Shown one piece after another: positions 35,421-48,747 of a DNA stretch of 64,000 nucleotides. Under the pieces are notes generated by a model. The model saw only the letters and a program-made list of their open reading frames with translations, was not told where the DNA came from and did not search any database. The translations under genes were made by a program, and so were the position numbers. Position 1 is the first letter of the stretch; the number at the start of each line of letters is the position of its first letter. This DNA is from Lithospermum erythrorhizon (taxonomy: Eukaryota > Streptophyta > Magnoliopsida > Boraginales > Boraginaceae), in assembly GCA_019722365.1 (NCBI GenBank), contig JADFUC010001385.1, positions 55,341-119,340 of the forward strand. The letters are read 5' to 3'.

Positions 35421-38029
35421 GAGTCATCTCTATCGGAAGTACTCACTACTAGATATATCTTCTATCCTTGTCACTTTGATATTCATTTTGTTATATGTTC
35501 CCCCTATTATAGATAATCATAAGTATATTCTACAATTAGAGCGGATTGTTAGCCTATATATAACCTGTAGTGGGGCTCGAATAAGGTTTTAAATTAAATT
35601 ATTATCTTTTCGAGTTTTAATTTAATAATGCGGAATTAACAAAACGATAGGAATACAAATTAATTCTATAGACCCACTACCCAAGCTCAAGGAATGATTA
35701 GTCAAGAATTAAACAAACAAAATATGATTAGCTCAAATAACAAGAATACTTGAAAGTAAAGAGCAAAAGATAAAAGACGATATTAATATCGATTTTAGCG
35801 AGCTTCTGTTCCCCTAATGCCGACCGGCCGGCTTTCCAACCATTTTGGCAAAGATAAACTAGTTCTTGAAGAATTGTTTTGATTACACACAAGCAACTTC
35901 TCTCAAGACTATTATCACACACCTAAATTCTCCCAACCAAGGACCAAGCTCCCCCGCCATGATTTTCAACACCTAATCTACCTAGATTGTGAACCCAAGA
36001 ATACCCTCTTAGGATTTCTACCTCACTACTCCAACTAGGAATAGAAAACTTATGCTACAATCTCAATACGTGATTTCAATTAAACACAATTGATGATCGA
36101 AGAATACAAATTAGCACACAACTAGGGAAACCTCTATAAAGATAAATTAAGATTAAATGTACAGAGTTATTGACTTTTGCCTTTTGAATTTGAAGAATTT
36201 AATGCTTCGAGAATTAGGTAAAAAGGCGAAAGTGTTTTAAAATAGAAGGTGACTTATATGAAGGCTCAAAACAGGTCAGGTGGCCAATAAGACGAGACCC
36301 CATCGGCACTGCAGGGTCTCGATTTAGCCCTCGATTTAACCAAGTGCAACGGATATAACCGCTTCAGGACTTATCGCAGGCTAGTGGTCTCGATCATTTG
36401 ACCCTATCGAGACCGACCTCCTTTCACGGGTCTCGATCATTAGGGACTCGAACGAGAATCTCTTCAACCCTCTCGATAGAATCTCACGTGTCCATGTTTC
36501 TTCCAAAATAATGATCAAGCTTCAAGCCACTCCTCGAAAAAATGATACACAATCATTTGTACGAGCCTTAATAACGAATCAATCTATACTTAGATTTAAA
36601 CTACTGACTATCAATTTTAAAACAATACATGATTAAAAACCGCAAAAGTCATTTCTCTCATACTTAAAACAACATATACTAAAACAGAGTTTCCCTTACA
36701 AACGCCTATAACAATAAAGATCACGAGTCTTTGAATAGCTTGGCATTTGTTAGACTCCATCCTCGAGCCTCCGAACATCTCAATCAACTCTTTAAGTGCT
36801 TGAACTTATTAAAGAATAAACCCGATTACATCGCTCACTGAAAACTGGGATTAGTCTGCGAAAACAATTTGTTATCTTCAAAAAAGGTTTGAATCGAATA
36901 CCATTATTCAACACGGATATTATTATTTACCCATGTTATAGAAAAACTGCAAATTGCTATTAGAATCAGAGTGGTTATTATTATTACTATTTCACCTCTT
37001 ATTACGGTAAAATGGCAACTTATCGAGCGCCTATAATAAGTGTGAATATTATTATTTCATAAGGAGAGTTAAATCTCCATATTATATTTATTTAGTTACT
37101 AATTATCTATGTTCAAATCCTCATCTACTGCTCTAAAGATAATTCTCGAGTAGTGATACCACCAAGCATATTTCAGGGAGGTTTAAAATCCTCATTTATA
37201 TAATTATCACATAAATAAAATTCATCCTCATTCACACTATCTTGGACATAAATAAAATTCATCCCCATTTACATTATAACATCATGACATAAATAAAATT
37301 AAAATCTTCATTTTATATTGTGTATATTATTGATAAATTTCCATACTCATGTGGAGAGTTTAACTTTTATCTTATATCATGAAAAAATACCCCACTCTAT
37401 ATTATTATCTCTAACAATGTTATCCTCTTTTATTCGTTATTGACATGAATTATTTATTTATGATCATATGTATTATATTAACATATGTGTTCATTTATCA
37501 TATGATCATGCATTATGTGCATTCTAACGGCTACATCATATTTAACACACTTAAAAATATTTTTGCTCCCCGTTTTTCTAACAGTAATGAACAATAAAAT
37601 CAATATTGTTTTATTATCCTCAAACGGCAATAATAACGGACACTTCGTGTTTCACTCTATAAATACTTCATTCTCCACATTTCTAATCATCCTTCTCAAA
37701 ATTTTATAAATATTTTCAAGATGGCAAGATGTTTTCTTAGTATTTATCACGATAATCAGTTTCTTCTTGCCGATTTTATAAATGTAGAAGAGATAGGTAA
37801 GGAAATGTAGCATTTATAGTATTCTGGCATTTTACCATTTCTAATCTTAGTCAATTGTTTATTTTGCTCTCGATATAGAGATTTCCAAGAAGAGTAAACA
37901 CGGTATTTAAAATTGAACAAGTACTTCAATTTGTATCGAATTAAATGGAACAGAGTATCAATAAAATGACGCTTTTATCATACCTTATATATTGATGTTG
38001 ATCATGTTTGTTTGTATTTTAGATATAAT
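35421..38029. other. Degenerate retroelement and AT-rich DNA, no gene
   Basis: No intact coding sequence. 36270-36480 contains several copies of a GGGTCTCGAT-type motif. Near 37640-37700 a TATA-like CTCTATAAATACTTCATT and pyrimidine-rich leader resemble a Copia LTR promoter upstream of the gag remnant at 38030. Confidence 0.4.
37205..37320. repeat. Short tandem repeat, about 45-bp units
   Basis: CATAAATAAAATTCATCCTC and variants occur three times in succession (near 37205, 37247 and 37275), separated by CATTTACATTAT-like spacers. Confidence 0.6.
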
Positions 38030-38640
38030 CATGTCCAACGTTATCAATTCAAAATTCTAAATATAACTGGGGACAACTACATAACTCGAACAACTTTACT
38101 GTAGTACCAGACAAAGCAGTGGACTCGACAAAATCTTCGAGGATGATAATGAAAATTCCCCATTGACCCGAAGAATTGTCAATGAAAAGGTCGAGAGTAA
38201 ATAGGATAACTGGCACCACATTGACGATGGATTAAAACAGAAAGTACTGAACGCAAAAGATCCCAAGATATTACGTGGACAAGATTAAGGCAAAGATTGA
38301 CACCACAGAAAGTTCATCGCCTTTAATAATGGATCAAGAGGAACAAATTAAGGTTCCAAGATTATAAATGTGTTGTTGTCATAACTCGCTCATGCACCAA
38401 ATTATAGCAATTAGAATTTCAGGCATAACTAACCGAAGCAAGAAGGCTGGGAAAATTATTTTCACCTTCCACATCTCAAGTGTCATACAACAACAATATA
38501 AAGCCGAGGGGATTTAATGAGTACTCTACTCAAGGTGCTCTTTTTAGTGGCAGAAAGCAAAATAATGTTGTTCTCATAAAACCACCAAGTATGCCCCAAT
38601 GTGGACGATGCATATCCTTAAATAAATACCACAATATTTA
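38030..38640 (+). pseudogene. Copia gag remnant
   Basis: Starts at ATGTCCAACGTTATCAATTC and, allowing for stops and frameshifts, follows the plant Copia gag (UBN2-like) pattern. An opening of the type I-T-G-x-N-Y can be recognised. Further on comes HHIDDGLKQKVLNAKDPKIL, equivalent to the conserved HHLDEGLKxEYLxxKDPxxL segment. A possible damaged zinc knuckle (PQCGRC) lies near 38592. No protease, integrase or RT follows; the remnant ends near the start of a long Gypsy LTR. Confidence 0.6.
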
Positions 38641-38679
38641 ATAAAGGCGCGCGCCTAGTCGATTTAATGGCGCGTCGAG

Positions 38680-41115
38680 GCAAGTAAACCACGGTCGCTT
38701 TAAATAAGCTTCCTCATACCATTGATAGTATATATAAGTTTCTCTGTGGAGTATTTTAAATTAAAATTTCGCTCGAGTAAAGGAGAATTCAACAACCGAT
38801 CGGTTAGCGGTATATTTCTGCTCAGGCGGACCCGAGATAAGATAAATAATTTTGGCATCGGTCGAAACGAAAATGAGATGAGTAGTAATATATGCCTCGG
38901 GAATAACACACGAAATCGGCTTCGCTTGGAGATGGCGCGAAGGTGTAAATTAACCGAAACCAAACGGAAACTTAAATTTCTTCCCCAAATATCCCACCCA
39001 CCACTATCTCCATCCTCATCCAAACCTTCTTCTTTCCCCTCTTGGCCGGTAATTTGAACACTTCCCCCCTTCAAAATTTTCTTTTCCATTTTCTCATCGA
39101 CACGCTAAACTCAAGATCAAAGTGGCGGATTTGCTTCTCCTCATCATCCCTTATCATATTCCAGTAACAAAGATCAAATCTTTTGAGATATTTCGAAGTT
39201 TTGAAGAGTTGACTTTATGGATTTTTGCTGACTTTAGATCTTGAATTATTATGGCATGTAAATGTTATACGTAGTATCGTGATGCGGATTAAAGATTTTC
39301 GGAAACATTATCGGGGTTAGAAAGGTGTAAGTCGAGGTCGAATTTTATTGACTTTTCTTAAATTAACTTTAAATTGTAATACGAGGTTGGTAATCCTTTA
39401 ATATAGTTGTTTCTTGGGTATAGAATTATTGGTTTGATATGATAGCGAGAGATTGGCCGAGAAAGTTTGGGGAAAAGTTCGTATAGCAATAGCGCTTGAA
39501 TTGGAGGTTGTATTTAATGGATTAATTAGTTGTCACCTGATTGTCGGATTGATTAGAATGTGCTTAAAGCGTTATTGCTGGGTACGCGCGATGACCGAAT
39601 ATTGAGATTTTACGGTTGGCGATTAATGTAGTTATGTTGGAATATTGTGCCAGATACCAATCTGTGATGCATGATTGCTAAGGGTTGTAAATTTGAATCG
39701 TGAGACGGGTATAACACTCAAGTTAATATGATGCTAAAAAGAGGTTATTCACAAAATGTTATAATGTATAATTTCCCTTGAATAGAGTTGAGCCCGGATT
39801 CAAAGACGAGTGACGGCTTGCAGTCATTATTACCGCTTGGGCTCTGAGGTGAGTACAAATCTCAATGAATGGGGACCTTTTCATATATTATGTCAGATAT
39901 ATTGCTAATGTGATATCTGGGATTATTCGATACGCTAGATTGCAGATTATGATCATACTATGTGAACTTTTGATTTATGATTCATAATGCATTTAAATAA
40001 TTGAGATTTTGGAAGTTTATATTACGAGATAATTGAGATTATGATTCATATCATGCGATATTAGTGATTATGATTTATATCATGGATATTGCGAATATGA
40101 TTCATGTTATGAATTTGCTGATCGCCATTGCAAGGTGGGTCGCAGGCCGATGTACTTGATTGCTTGTTACTTCATGAGTGCTGTGACTCGAATCGGGAGG
40201 TTTAAGGCGCTATATTAAGGTGGTACTCTCGATTCGGAGGTTTTGTGTGATATGCACATCGGTGCGTAGCCTCGGTCGGAGGATTGAGTGCCAAGGCCTC
40301 TATCCGATTGGCTGAGGCGGATTCCTCATATGTGTATTATTTGAGGCGGATTCCCTATGTGTGTATTATTTTGGAGGCTGATTCTAAGCAGGTATTATTT
40401 GGAGGCTGATTCTCATGTGTGTATTATTTGGAGTGATTCTCATTTGATGCCTTTGTGTGCAAACTGCTTCCTTGAATGAATATGCTGCTAATTATGATTA
40501 TAAGCTCATGTGCATGATGTGAACATCGTATAAGAGATTCTACAGTGAGTCAAGTGGATCGTTATTCATCAGGTGGCCCTCGTCATGGCTAAGCACATGT
40601 TATTATATAAGTATGAATATGTATATGCTGTGACCAAGTCTCGTGGTATTTGTATTCACCAAATTTTAATAGCCGACTCTCTATTCTCTACGGGCGGGCT
40701 GCCATGCCCAGGTTCTAAGAGGTCATCACGAGGTCAGCTGGTAGTTCTGCATCGATGTCAGCAGATTGAAGATCATGTATTTGGTGCCAGGCGCATGTGA
40801 ATTCTCATCGCTCATTTCTCTTTTGTTGTCGATTTGTATATCGTTGGGATTGGGTATTGTATTTCATTGAGGGGTCTGTTGTCATACTTTCCTATGTCGT
40901 ATTTTTTGATTCTCGTGTATCTTTGAGTTGTATAATTAAGGTGAATTTGTATTATGTCGCTCGTTGTTTTATTGTATATGTTGTTAGTTCACCACGATGG
41001 ACAAAAGTGTATTTTATTATTAATGTCAAATGAAGTCTTTTTTATGTTGCTATCCATCGACGGTGACTCTCGCGCATAAGGCTGGTTACGACCTTAACCT
41101 CGTGGCGGCCGAATT
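38680..41115 (+). mobile_element. Long Gypsy-type LTR, probably solo (copy B)
   Basis: Collinear with copies A (8.9 kb) and C (58.5 kb). Shared landmarks include AACCGAAACCAAACGGAAAC near 38960, TTAAATTGTAATACGAGGT near 39370 and ATTATGATTCATAT repeats near 40030. Further on are a GAGGCGGATTCC repeat zone and GCCGACTCTCTATTCTCTACGGGCGG near 40675. It ends near CCATCGACGGTGACTCTCGC and GGTCGTTATAA. No primer site or gag follows, which suggests a solo LTR. Copies B and C are closer to each other than to A. Confidence 0.6.
40313..40445 (+). repeat. Tandem repeat inside LTR copy B
   Basis: Four to five units of about 30 bp based on GGAGGCTGATTCTCATGTGT followed by GTATTATTT. The same place in copy C has a more degenerate version. 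Confidence 0.72.
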
Positions 41116-42789
41116 CAAGTGGTCGTTATAAATGTGAATCCACTTCTCGCGGGTCGAGGTCGACAAGGTTACACGAGTAATTTAAGGCCTCCCCGTAAAT
41201 GACCAACGAATAACAATCGACAGTTAAACCGGTAGATATATCCAAGAAGGTCCTCAAGAAACCGTGATGATTTCTCATTATGATACTGAAAGAAAGGCCA
41301 TTGGGTCTAAAATATGTAAGACACTGTATCATCTCAGAAAGGTTTAAGGCATCTCAGAGGAAAAGTGGCGCAGTTGAACTAAAATCTCACTCCCCACCCC
41401 TAAAACGAAACCATCCCCTCACGGTTGGCAGAGAAACGGGATGGGCTTTTGGGCGCCACTAAGGTCAGTGAAATTGGCAGGAAAATGAGGGGGAGGCAGG
41501 TAAAGTGAGGGGGAAAGGTTTCATCAGCGGCAAAACGATTTTGACGTGGCAAGTGAAATTGGGGGTAAAGCATGGTGGCGGGATAACAACGCCGGGAGAA
41601 GCACGGTGTTAATTGTGCGATTAAGGATGAAGTTTTAATAGCGCGGTGGCGCTGATTTCCACCCCTTCCCCTACCCCACCAAACTACTCCCCACCTTCAC
41701 CCCCCTTCACCACCCACAACCCCACCACCCACAGCCCCCACCACCGACTACCCTACCACCATACCTTCTACAACACCCTCCCCCACAAGATTTATTTGCC
41801 CTCAACTACAAACCTAACAATTCTCCCAATTTCTAATTTTGCTTTATCAAGCATACACACAACCCGAAAAAATATCACAAAACTTCAAATTCACAAACTT
41901 AATAAATTTACATATTAATCGAATTTTGAATAAATAATAATCATCAAACTAAAGCACCAACCTTCGCAACCGATGAAATGGTTAGTTGATTCATTATATG
42001 AAATAATTTCTCATATGAATTATACGTAAAATTCATGTATATATGTGTAGACAATCTAATCATGTATGGGCCTTAGTGCAGATTCGTAATTGTGAGAAGT
42101 GGGTGGCTTTACGACTGAATGTGGCGGGGTGAAAGTTTAGGTGTGCGCTAAGTAAAATTAAGAACATCAAATTTATTTTACCATGTAAAATATTTTAAAC
42201 GTGATCCCTTATTCTTTATGAGTATTAGGGTAAAATACCATTTTAACTATTTAAAGGTAGAAAATTAGGTCTGTGGCCCTGCATGCTAACGATGGGCCTC
42301 GCGCGCCAGATAAAGAAGGAAAGTTATTGTGGACCTCTGCATCGGTATTGATAAGTTCTAAACCACATAAAAATATACTGATAGCTAGTGATTGTCAGCC
42401 AATAAGCCTAAAATCTATAAGAAAATAATACGTGAAATTATTTTTAAACACGAATCTAACTATATAAAGTTTATATTTATTAAAAGGGCACGCTATAAAC
42501 TCAGAAAAAAATTTTAAACGCAAATAAAGTTTGAATAAAGACTAAATTATCCTTTATATAATTTAACACAATAAACATAGTCAAAATCACTAATTGTTTA
42601 ATGCACAAATTAATTATTCTTCCTTTAATAATCGTTACCCTAATATTCTCATTCTCCATCAGTAACTACCGCATAACCCAATACATACGAATAAGTACAT
42701 AAAAAATTATCCTCAAGATAATCCTACACAAAAATAATGACGTACTCAATGGATAAGCAACGAATACGACAATACTTAAAATCACAGTT
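41116..42789. other. Unassigned DNA between an LTR and the GEK1 upstream region
   Basis: No gene recognised. 41640-41770 is strongly CCA/CCC-rich; its proline-rich translation is low complexity rather than a protein family. The rest is AT-rich. Confidence 0.4.
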
Positions 42790-43270
42790 ATGTGACTTGT
42801 TTTTTCGATGGGAGATATGTGCACATACTAAAGTTAGCATTTGTGCAATATATCGCTCGTGGAGGATTTGTGTACATATCTGCCGTTTAGGATTTGTGCA
42901 CATATCTACCGTAGAAAAGATTCAATTTTTCCTTACAAATTCAATCATTGAAGGGTATATAACCACACCTTCAATTCGATGATTCAATAATTATATTATC
43001 TGAAGAATAATTATTTAATTAATTTCTAGAATGGAATAATAGAGAATGAACATGACAATGCAAAAAAAAAAAAACGAAAAAGATACTTGGTTTTCCTGAC
43101 AATGTATATGCAGCATATTATTAAAATTGATGCATTTGTGTAATATATTCTGCTGGAGGCGATACGCGCATTACTATCCGCCAAGGATTTGGCATATCGG
43201 GGCCATGTAAAAGATTTATTGATTCAATAATTATGTTCTCCGAAAAGAATTATTTAATTAATTTCGATCT
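42790..43270. repeat. Diverged tandem duplication upstream of GEK1
   Basis: Two related blocks, about 42790-43030 and 43090-43270, share TTTGTGCAATATAT / TTTGTGTAATATAT. Each then has GGAGGATTTG-like motifs and a common end, GATTCAATAATTATATTATC / GATTCAATAATTATGTTCTC, leading to GAATTATTTAATTAATTTC. The first block also has an internal repeat of GGATTTGTGCACATATCT. The second copy ends about 250 bp before the GEK1 start codon. Confidence 0.65.
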
Positions 43271-43525
43271 GGGCCTCCTTGTTAATTATTGGTACCTAAA
43301 TGTCAAGGCCGGATTTTCTAATGTATCGTAAAGAACGAATACGAAAAGGTTTAAAGCTAATATATTAATATCAAATATAATTAAATTAGTGTCTTAAAAA
43401 CACATGATAATATTATTACAAAATTATTGCCGATCAGATTATAAATTTCTAACTATTATATATAACAGCTACGTTATTAAAATAATGAATTATTAGGAAT
43501 TTATAGTCAAAGTTCTAATAGAACA

Positions 43526-46500
43526 ATGAGACTTAGGCTTATTAGTTCAATTAGCAGATTAGACAAACGTTTTGTACTTTCCCCAACACCATTAACAACC
43601 AAAGTACTAGTCAATTATTGCACAACTCAGTTTAACAATAAAACCATTTTTCTTGATTGTAGAAGAGAAATGGTGACATTAGTAATTGCTTCAACAATTG
43701 ATGCTGCTTCTATTGGTCCTGCTTCTGCATTCCTCGCTATGCCTGGATGGCACCCTGGCCCCCGAATTCAGGTATTTCTAAATAATTTTTATTTTTATTT
43801 TTTGGTAGAATTATTATTTTTTAATCTATTTTATAGTAATTGATTTTTAATGACGTTGGTATGCTTTGTGATATAATTTTGATATGATAGCATTGAATTT
43901 TATCTAAATTGGAATTTGTGATTTGGTTTAAGGTTCCATATTTAGTGGTAATTTGGACTTGGTAGCCTGTGTAATTGAACTAATGAAGGTTTTGGGTCAA
44001 TAGTAAATTGCATATTTTATCTATTTCCATAGTAGTTTCATTTTTTAATGAAGTTGGTATGTGTTATATACTCTGTATATGATAAAAGATTAAATTTTTA
44101 TCTAGATTGGTACTTGGGATTTTGTTTAAGATTCTATATTTAGAGTTAGTTTGTACATTGAGTCCTTGATAAATCGAGTCATTTGAGTGTGGACCAAATA
44201 ATGGTGGAAGGTAGTTTGTCATACTATTCCTAGGAAATTGGGTGTTTTGATTGGTATTTTGTGTAAGGTGTTGTAAAAATAAAAGCTTTTCTTATGCTGA
44301 TTTTTGAGCTTGTTTTTATAATTGATAGGATATGTCGAGTTTTGTAAATAAGGAAGTGAGGCTGTTGAAGCATAACAACAGCATCGTGAGAGAGGATCAT
44401 TTGGACAAGCGATGGGAGGAGGCGACTGGCGAGGTAGTCGATGAGGTTATATTTCTCAGCAGGCATACAGCTGTGTCTAATCGTCCTGCATTGACCATCC
44501 ATCCTATTGGTATACAGCTTTCTGAGTTGTGACTTACTTGATGGAGAAATTTTTGTGGTGTTGCTTGAAAGTTATTGAGACTAAGAGTGTGAATCTCTTT
44601 TCATTCTAATGTTTTAAGGTGTGCCGCATCTACGAGAAGGAGAGGTTTCACCCTCCGGTGGAAGGCCTGGATGGGCTGCTCCACCTAATCCAAGGATAGG
44701 GCCATGGTTGAGGCTCTTGAAAACTATTGCTGAATCGCATAACTTAACTCCTGAGTTCGAGGTAAAACGGTCAAAGATATAATTACCTTACTTTACACTA
44801 CATGTACATTTAAGTATTTGAAAGTTCTCTAGTGTTTAAGGAACCTCCACAGGACCAAGAAGTTTCAGGTTCAAGCTTAACCAATGGTCCACCGGCCTGA
44901 AATAAGTTCAGAGACGGTGATAATTAAATGGTGCAATCAATTTTGAGTACTAATGTCAGGATGAACATAAGATCTATTTTCTTCATCTTGGATCAGATAA
45001 GCCCCGAGTGTCAACCCTAAGATTAGTTTAATTATCAGTTGATTCTGAAGTAGCATTCAAATTAGTAAAACAGTGGAGAGAAGGTTGAATATTCACTAAC
45101 TAGCTTATGAGGTTACTTTTACAAATGTTTATACTTTTTAGTGTCAAATAATTTTCTATATATGGTTGTGTTGTAGGTCACTTTAGAAGCCACCCATCAT
45201 GGACCAGAAATTAATTCTCCCACAATGTTTGTTGAGATTGGTATGCACATACTACTTCACGGACGTTAAGTTTGCTGCATTGTTTTCCATTAAGTAAATT
45301 CTTTATATCCAAGAAACGCAAGTCGTCTGCCATTATTGCAGGTAGTACAGAAGAATACTGGAACAGGCAAGATGCTGCACAAGCCATTGCCTTGGTCGGG
45401 TATCTTTTGGGAGCATTTATATTCATTCAAATTGTACCTTGATTTTGATGCAAAACGCCCTCTGCTAGTGCAGATGGATGTATATGGATCTGATTCTGAG
45501 CTACATTTAGTTCATCAACTGAATGTAAACCTAATCAACGAAAAGTCCCTTATAAAATTATGTTCCCATCACCATCCACATGGGCTTATTTAGCTCATAT
45601 ACCAGACCATATTTCACTGCTCTCAATAACAATTGACTTGTGATTACTTCATAGTTACTCTCGCTATTGTAGTTTATTAAGAAACGACGAAGGGTGTACC
45701 TGTTATTGGGGGCACAATCCCTGTTACTTACAAAGGACTGGAGTTATAATGAATTTTAACTTCATGTTTCCCTTCTATACTTTGTGTGTGCCATGGAGAA
45801 TGGATAATATCCTTGTTCAACATGAAAGTAGAAAAAGAGACAATGTTATGATGCTAAAGTTGTTCTTTGAAGCTATTAACTTGTCCCTATAACTGATAAG
45901 TTGCTATTTGATATTTGAAGTTACTGTGGGAGGGTCTGGGGCTTGGTGGTGCTGCTGCAATAGGAGCCTGGAGCAGGTAATGCCCAACTGTTTCATGCGT
46001 TGCTCCGTAGAAATGAAATTTAGCATTGAAAGTTTTCCACCCCCAAAAACTTATGTATTGACATTTTTATTTCTATTTTAACACGTAGGCCCCAGACTTG
46101 GGTTTTAACCCAAAAAAAAAATTAGCATCGAGAGTGCCGAGTGCGGTTTACTATCTTGCAATATCTATTCTTTATTTCTTACACTTTACTTTTGGTTCCG
46201 TGACAAGCTGACTTCGTTTCATTCCAAAAAGAGAAAAATAGTGAATTTATCTCATAATCATGCATGGATGATCATGTTCTTCATGTTCCAGTTTGTACTT
46301 GGGGCTTTCATTGGAGGGGGTGCATGATTGCATTATCCTAAAGGAATGAATACTAACTTCTCTAGCTTCAAAAAGTCTGGTAATTTTTTGTTTCTTTCAT
46401 GTATTGATATGTTTGTAAATGCAGAAGCAATGGTCCTCAGAAAATTCTTCTTGGAATTGGTGGAGGGCATTATGTACCCCGGCATCAAGATATTGTTCTG

Positions 46501-47247
46501 TAAGTTATTGTTAGACTGTATAAATGATGACTGGCAGGCATTACAGCTCTGAGTGTTACAGGGAAGAGACTATACTTACCTGAAGTCGTTTATGTAAATA
46601 TATACTGTTAAATCTGAACTAGTAATAGAAATAAAATATCCACTAGTTTGTTTAAACCACTTGTATTTCTCATCTCAAATTCTCTCTCTCTTTTGTTTCT
46701 CATTTTGCTATTATATCCATTTTTTTGTTACATTTAGAAAATAACGAGTTGAATGAATTTTATCTACAATGATTGCAGAAAGGAGAATGCATGGGTAGGA
46801 CACCTTATTTCTGGTTATTCATTACCAATGGACGATCCTGGGCAACCTAAAGTACAGGAAAATGCGGAAGGAGTGGGTGGAACATGGCGTCAAGCAATTA
46901 AGGTCGCGTATGAGACTACCAAAGAAAGTTTTCCAGGGGGAGAAGTTTTGGCACATCTTGATCAAAAGTAAGCCATAATTATATCCAAAATACTTATAGC
47001 TGTTACGTGTATGACGAGGTTTAAACATCTTTTGGAGTCAAAACGTTTAGAATGAGTTTAATTCAATTATATGTCTTCATATATTTAGATTTATGCACTT
47101 AAGCCGTTAAGCTAGTATATTCGTATATGCTAATTAGTCATGTTGATGCTGCATTTCAGGAGTTTCAAAGGTTGGCAGAGGAACGCTATTATAGAGTTTA
47201 TGAATGAACAACAAATAAAAATCGGCAAGCCTGGTGATTTTTGTTGA
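43526..47247 (+). CDS. GEK1: D-aminoacyl-tRNA deacylase (GEK1/DTD2 type)
   Basis: Nine exons: 43526-43771, 44329-44509, 44619-44761, 45177-45240, 45342-45394, 45921-45976, 46425-46499, 46779-46967 and 47160-47247. They join in frame into 364 residues from the first ATG, or 316 from the internal ATG at 43670. The 316-residue form matches the length of Arabidopsis GEK1 (317). It shows the family's conserved segments: EVIFLSRHTAVSNRPALT, GRPGWAAPPNPRIGPWLRLL, LEATHHGPEINSPTMFVEIG, LGIGGGHYVPRH and GHLISGYSLPMDD. The C-terminus is SFKGWQ...IGKPGDF. The enzyme removes D-amino acids wrongly attached to tRNA; plant mutants are hypersensitive to ethanol/acetaldehyde. The 48-residue extension is Arg/Ser/Thr-rich at its start (MRLRLISSISRLDKR) and may be an organelle-targeting peptide. 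The intron 5 donor is the unusual GTCGGG. Confidence 0.94.
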
Positions 47248-48747
47248 TTTCGCGCCTGTTAATCGTAGGGGGGAAATTCTTCGTCTGGCAAAGATGTTAA
47301 GAATATTTAGAGTTTCAATCATTCATCACATATTATTCGATGGTTATAACTTATACACATTGGACAGAACAAACATGCTCCAATCTTGATGAAGTGGGAA
47401 CTTCCAAATATAAGTCCTGAGAAATGTATGATAGATTTGAAGCATAATGAATCAATATGGTGTTTCTGGATTTACTTAGTGAGATGTTATTTCTTCAATT
47501 ATATTTAATTATGATCTTTCTGATTTTGTATTTTTACAGATAGTTATTGTTTGCTTCATAGTTCATCACATATTTTCTGTCTATAATTTCCAATTGTTTT
47601 AATATTTTTTATGATTTTTGTATTTACTCTGCACTCTATTGAATATGATTTTTTTTTTCAGGAGTGGTAACGTTTTATAAGCATTTCTCTCATAATTTAA
47701 CCTTAAAACCTCTCTCTCTATGATTAAAAGGATAACTATTGTGCTATAAGCCTTTGCATTTATTGAATATGATGAATGTAGCTATAATAATGCTAGAAAT
47801 CATACTCACTCCATTAAAAAAGAATGTCCAATTTTAAGTTTTAAAAATTATATATTTGGTATAACATTTGATGAAATAAATCAAATATTAATATTTTAAT
47901 ATACTTAATTATTAATTTTATATTTTTGATTAAATCAAGGTTGTATATCTTAATTAAGACTTTCAAAATTTATAATTTTGTTGATGAAAGATAACAATAT
48001 AACATGTTACTTTCATTCCAAAAAGATTGTCTATTTTGACATTGAGTTTCAAAATTAACAACTTTAGAAGTCAATAAACATAGGCTCAAGATAACGTTAT
48101 TTCAATCTAAATTATAATGTTAATATTAAAATATGTGGATTTAATATACTATAGTACAATATATATATATATATAAAACATTTGAGCTCAAATTCGAAAA
48201 GTTCAACGATTAAAATTATTTAAATATAAACTAGACATTCTTTTTTAGGATAGGGAGTAAAATAACTAGATTTTTCGAATTTGAAGATAAATTAACTTGA
48301 AAGCACTATTTAATTCTTCATAAAAAATAAAAGAGGAATTGAAAAATATTTTTGAATTTGAAGAAACAACATTTATATTAAAATGGAAGTGATAGGGGGG
48401 AGTTAATTATGGAAACGTTAGCATTGACACTCATCCATCTAAATCTTCACGTTTTGCTGCCTACCTTATTTAACTCCCTGCCATTTTTTAAATGATAATA
48501 TGGATTCTAAAATTTATAGTTGTATAATTTATAAACAACTTTGCAACTCATATTTTGAAACCCATTTTATTTTCTTGATATTCAAATTCAAAAATATTTA
48601 TTCCCTCTCTCATTATTTATTACTCCAAACGTTCTCTATATTGTTGTGTTTTTGCATTAAAGTTTCATGTTAAAGGAAAGAAGAAGAAACAAAGGGAAAA
48701 AAGAAGAAAAGAAGCATTTCTATTTCCTCTGCAAACTTGGACAAATA
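47248..48747. other. Intergenic region between GEK1 and the BASL-like gene
   Basis: Contains the GEK1 3' untranslated region, a 453-bp Stowaway-like MITE (47805-48257) and a short TA microsatellite near 48160. It also includes the upstream region of the BASL-like gene. Confidence 0.5.
47805..48257. mobile_element. Stowaway-like MITE with TA target duplication
   Basis: The left end reads CTCACTCCATTAAAAAAGAA followed by TGTCCA. The reverse complement of the right end is CTCCCTATCCTAAAAAAGAA followed by TGTCTA. TA flanks both ends (47803-47804 and 48258-48259). The 453-bp interior is AT-rich and non-coding, with a further Stowaway-like block near 48010 that suggests a composite or nested origin. 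Confidence 0.72.

Noticed and set aside
35440..35460. CACTACTAG string as a possible CACTA terminus
   Set aside because: It is not followed by the AAAAA stretch or subterminal repeats and lies just inside a Copia-type primer region.
41646..41918. Pro/Thr-rich plus-strand open frame
   Set aside because: CCA/CCC-rich low-complexity DNA with no conserved domain; similar CCCACC patches occur in other repeats of the window.
48667..48747. In-frame upstream ATG of the BASL-like gene, adding a Lys/Arg-rich N-terminus
   Set aside because: The family N-terminus aligns from the ATG at 48748; the upstream part is low-complexity purine-rich leader.
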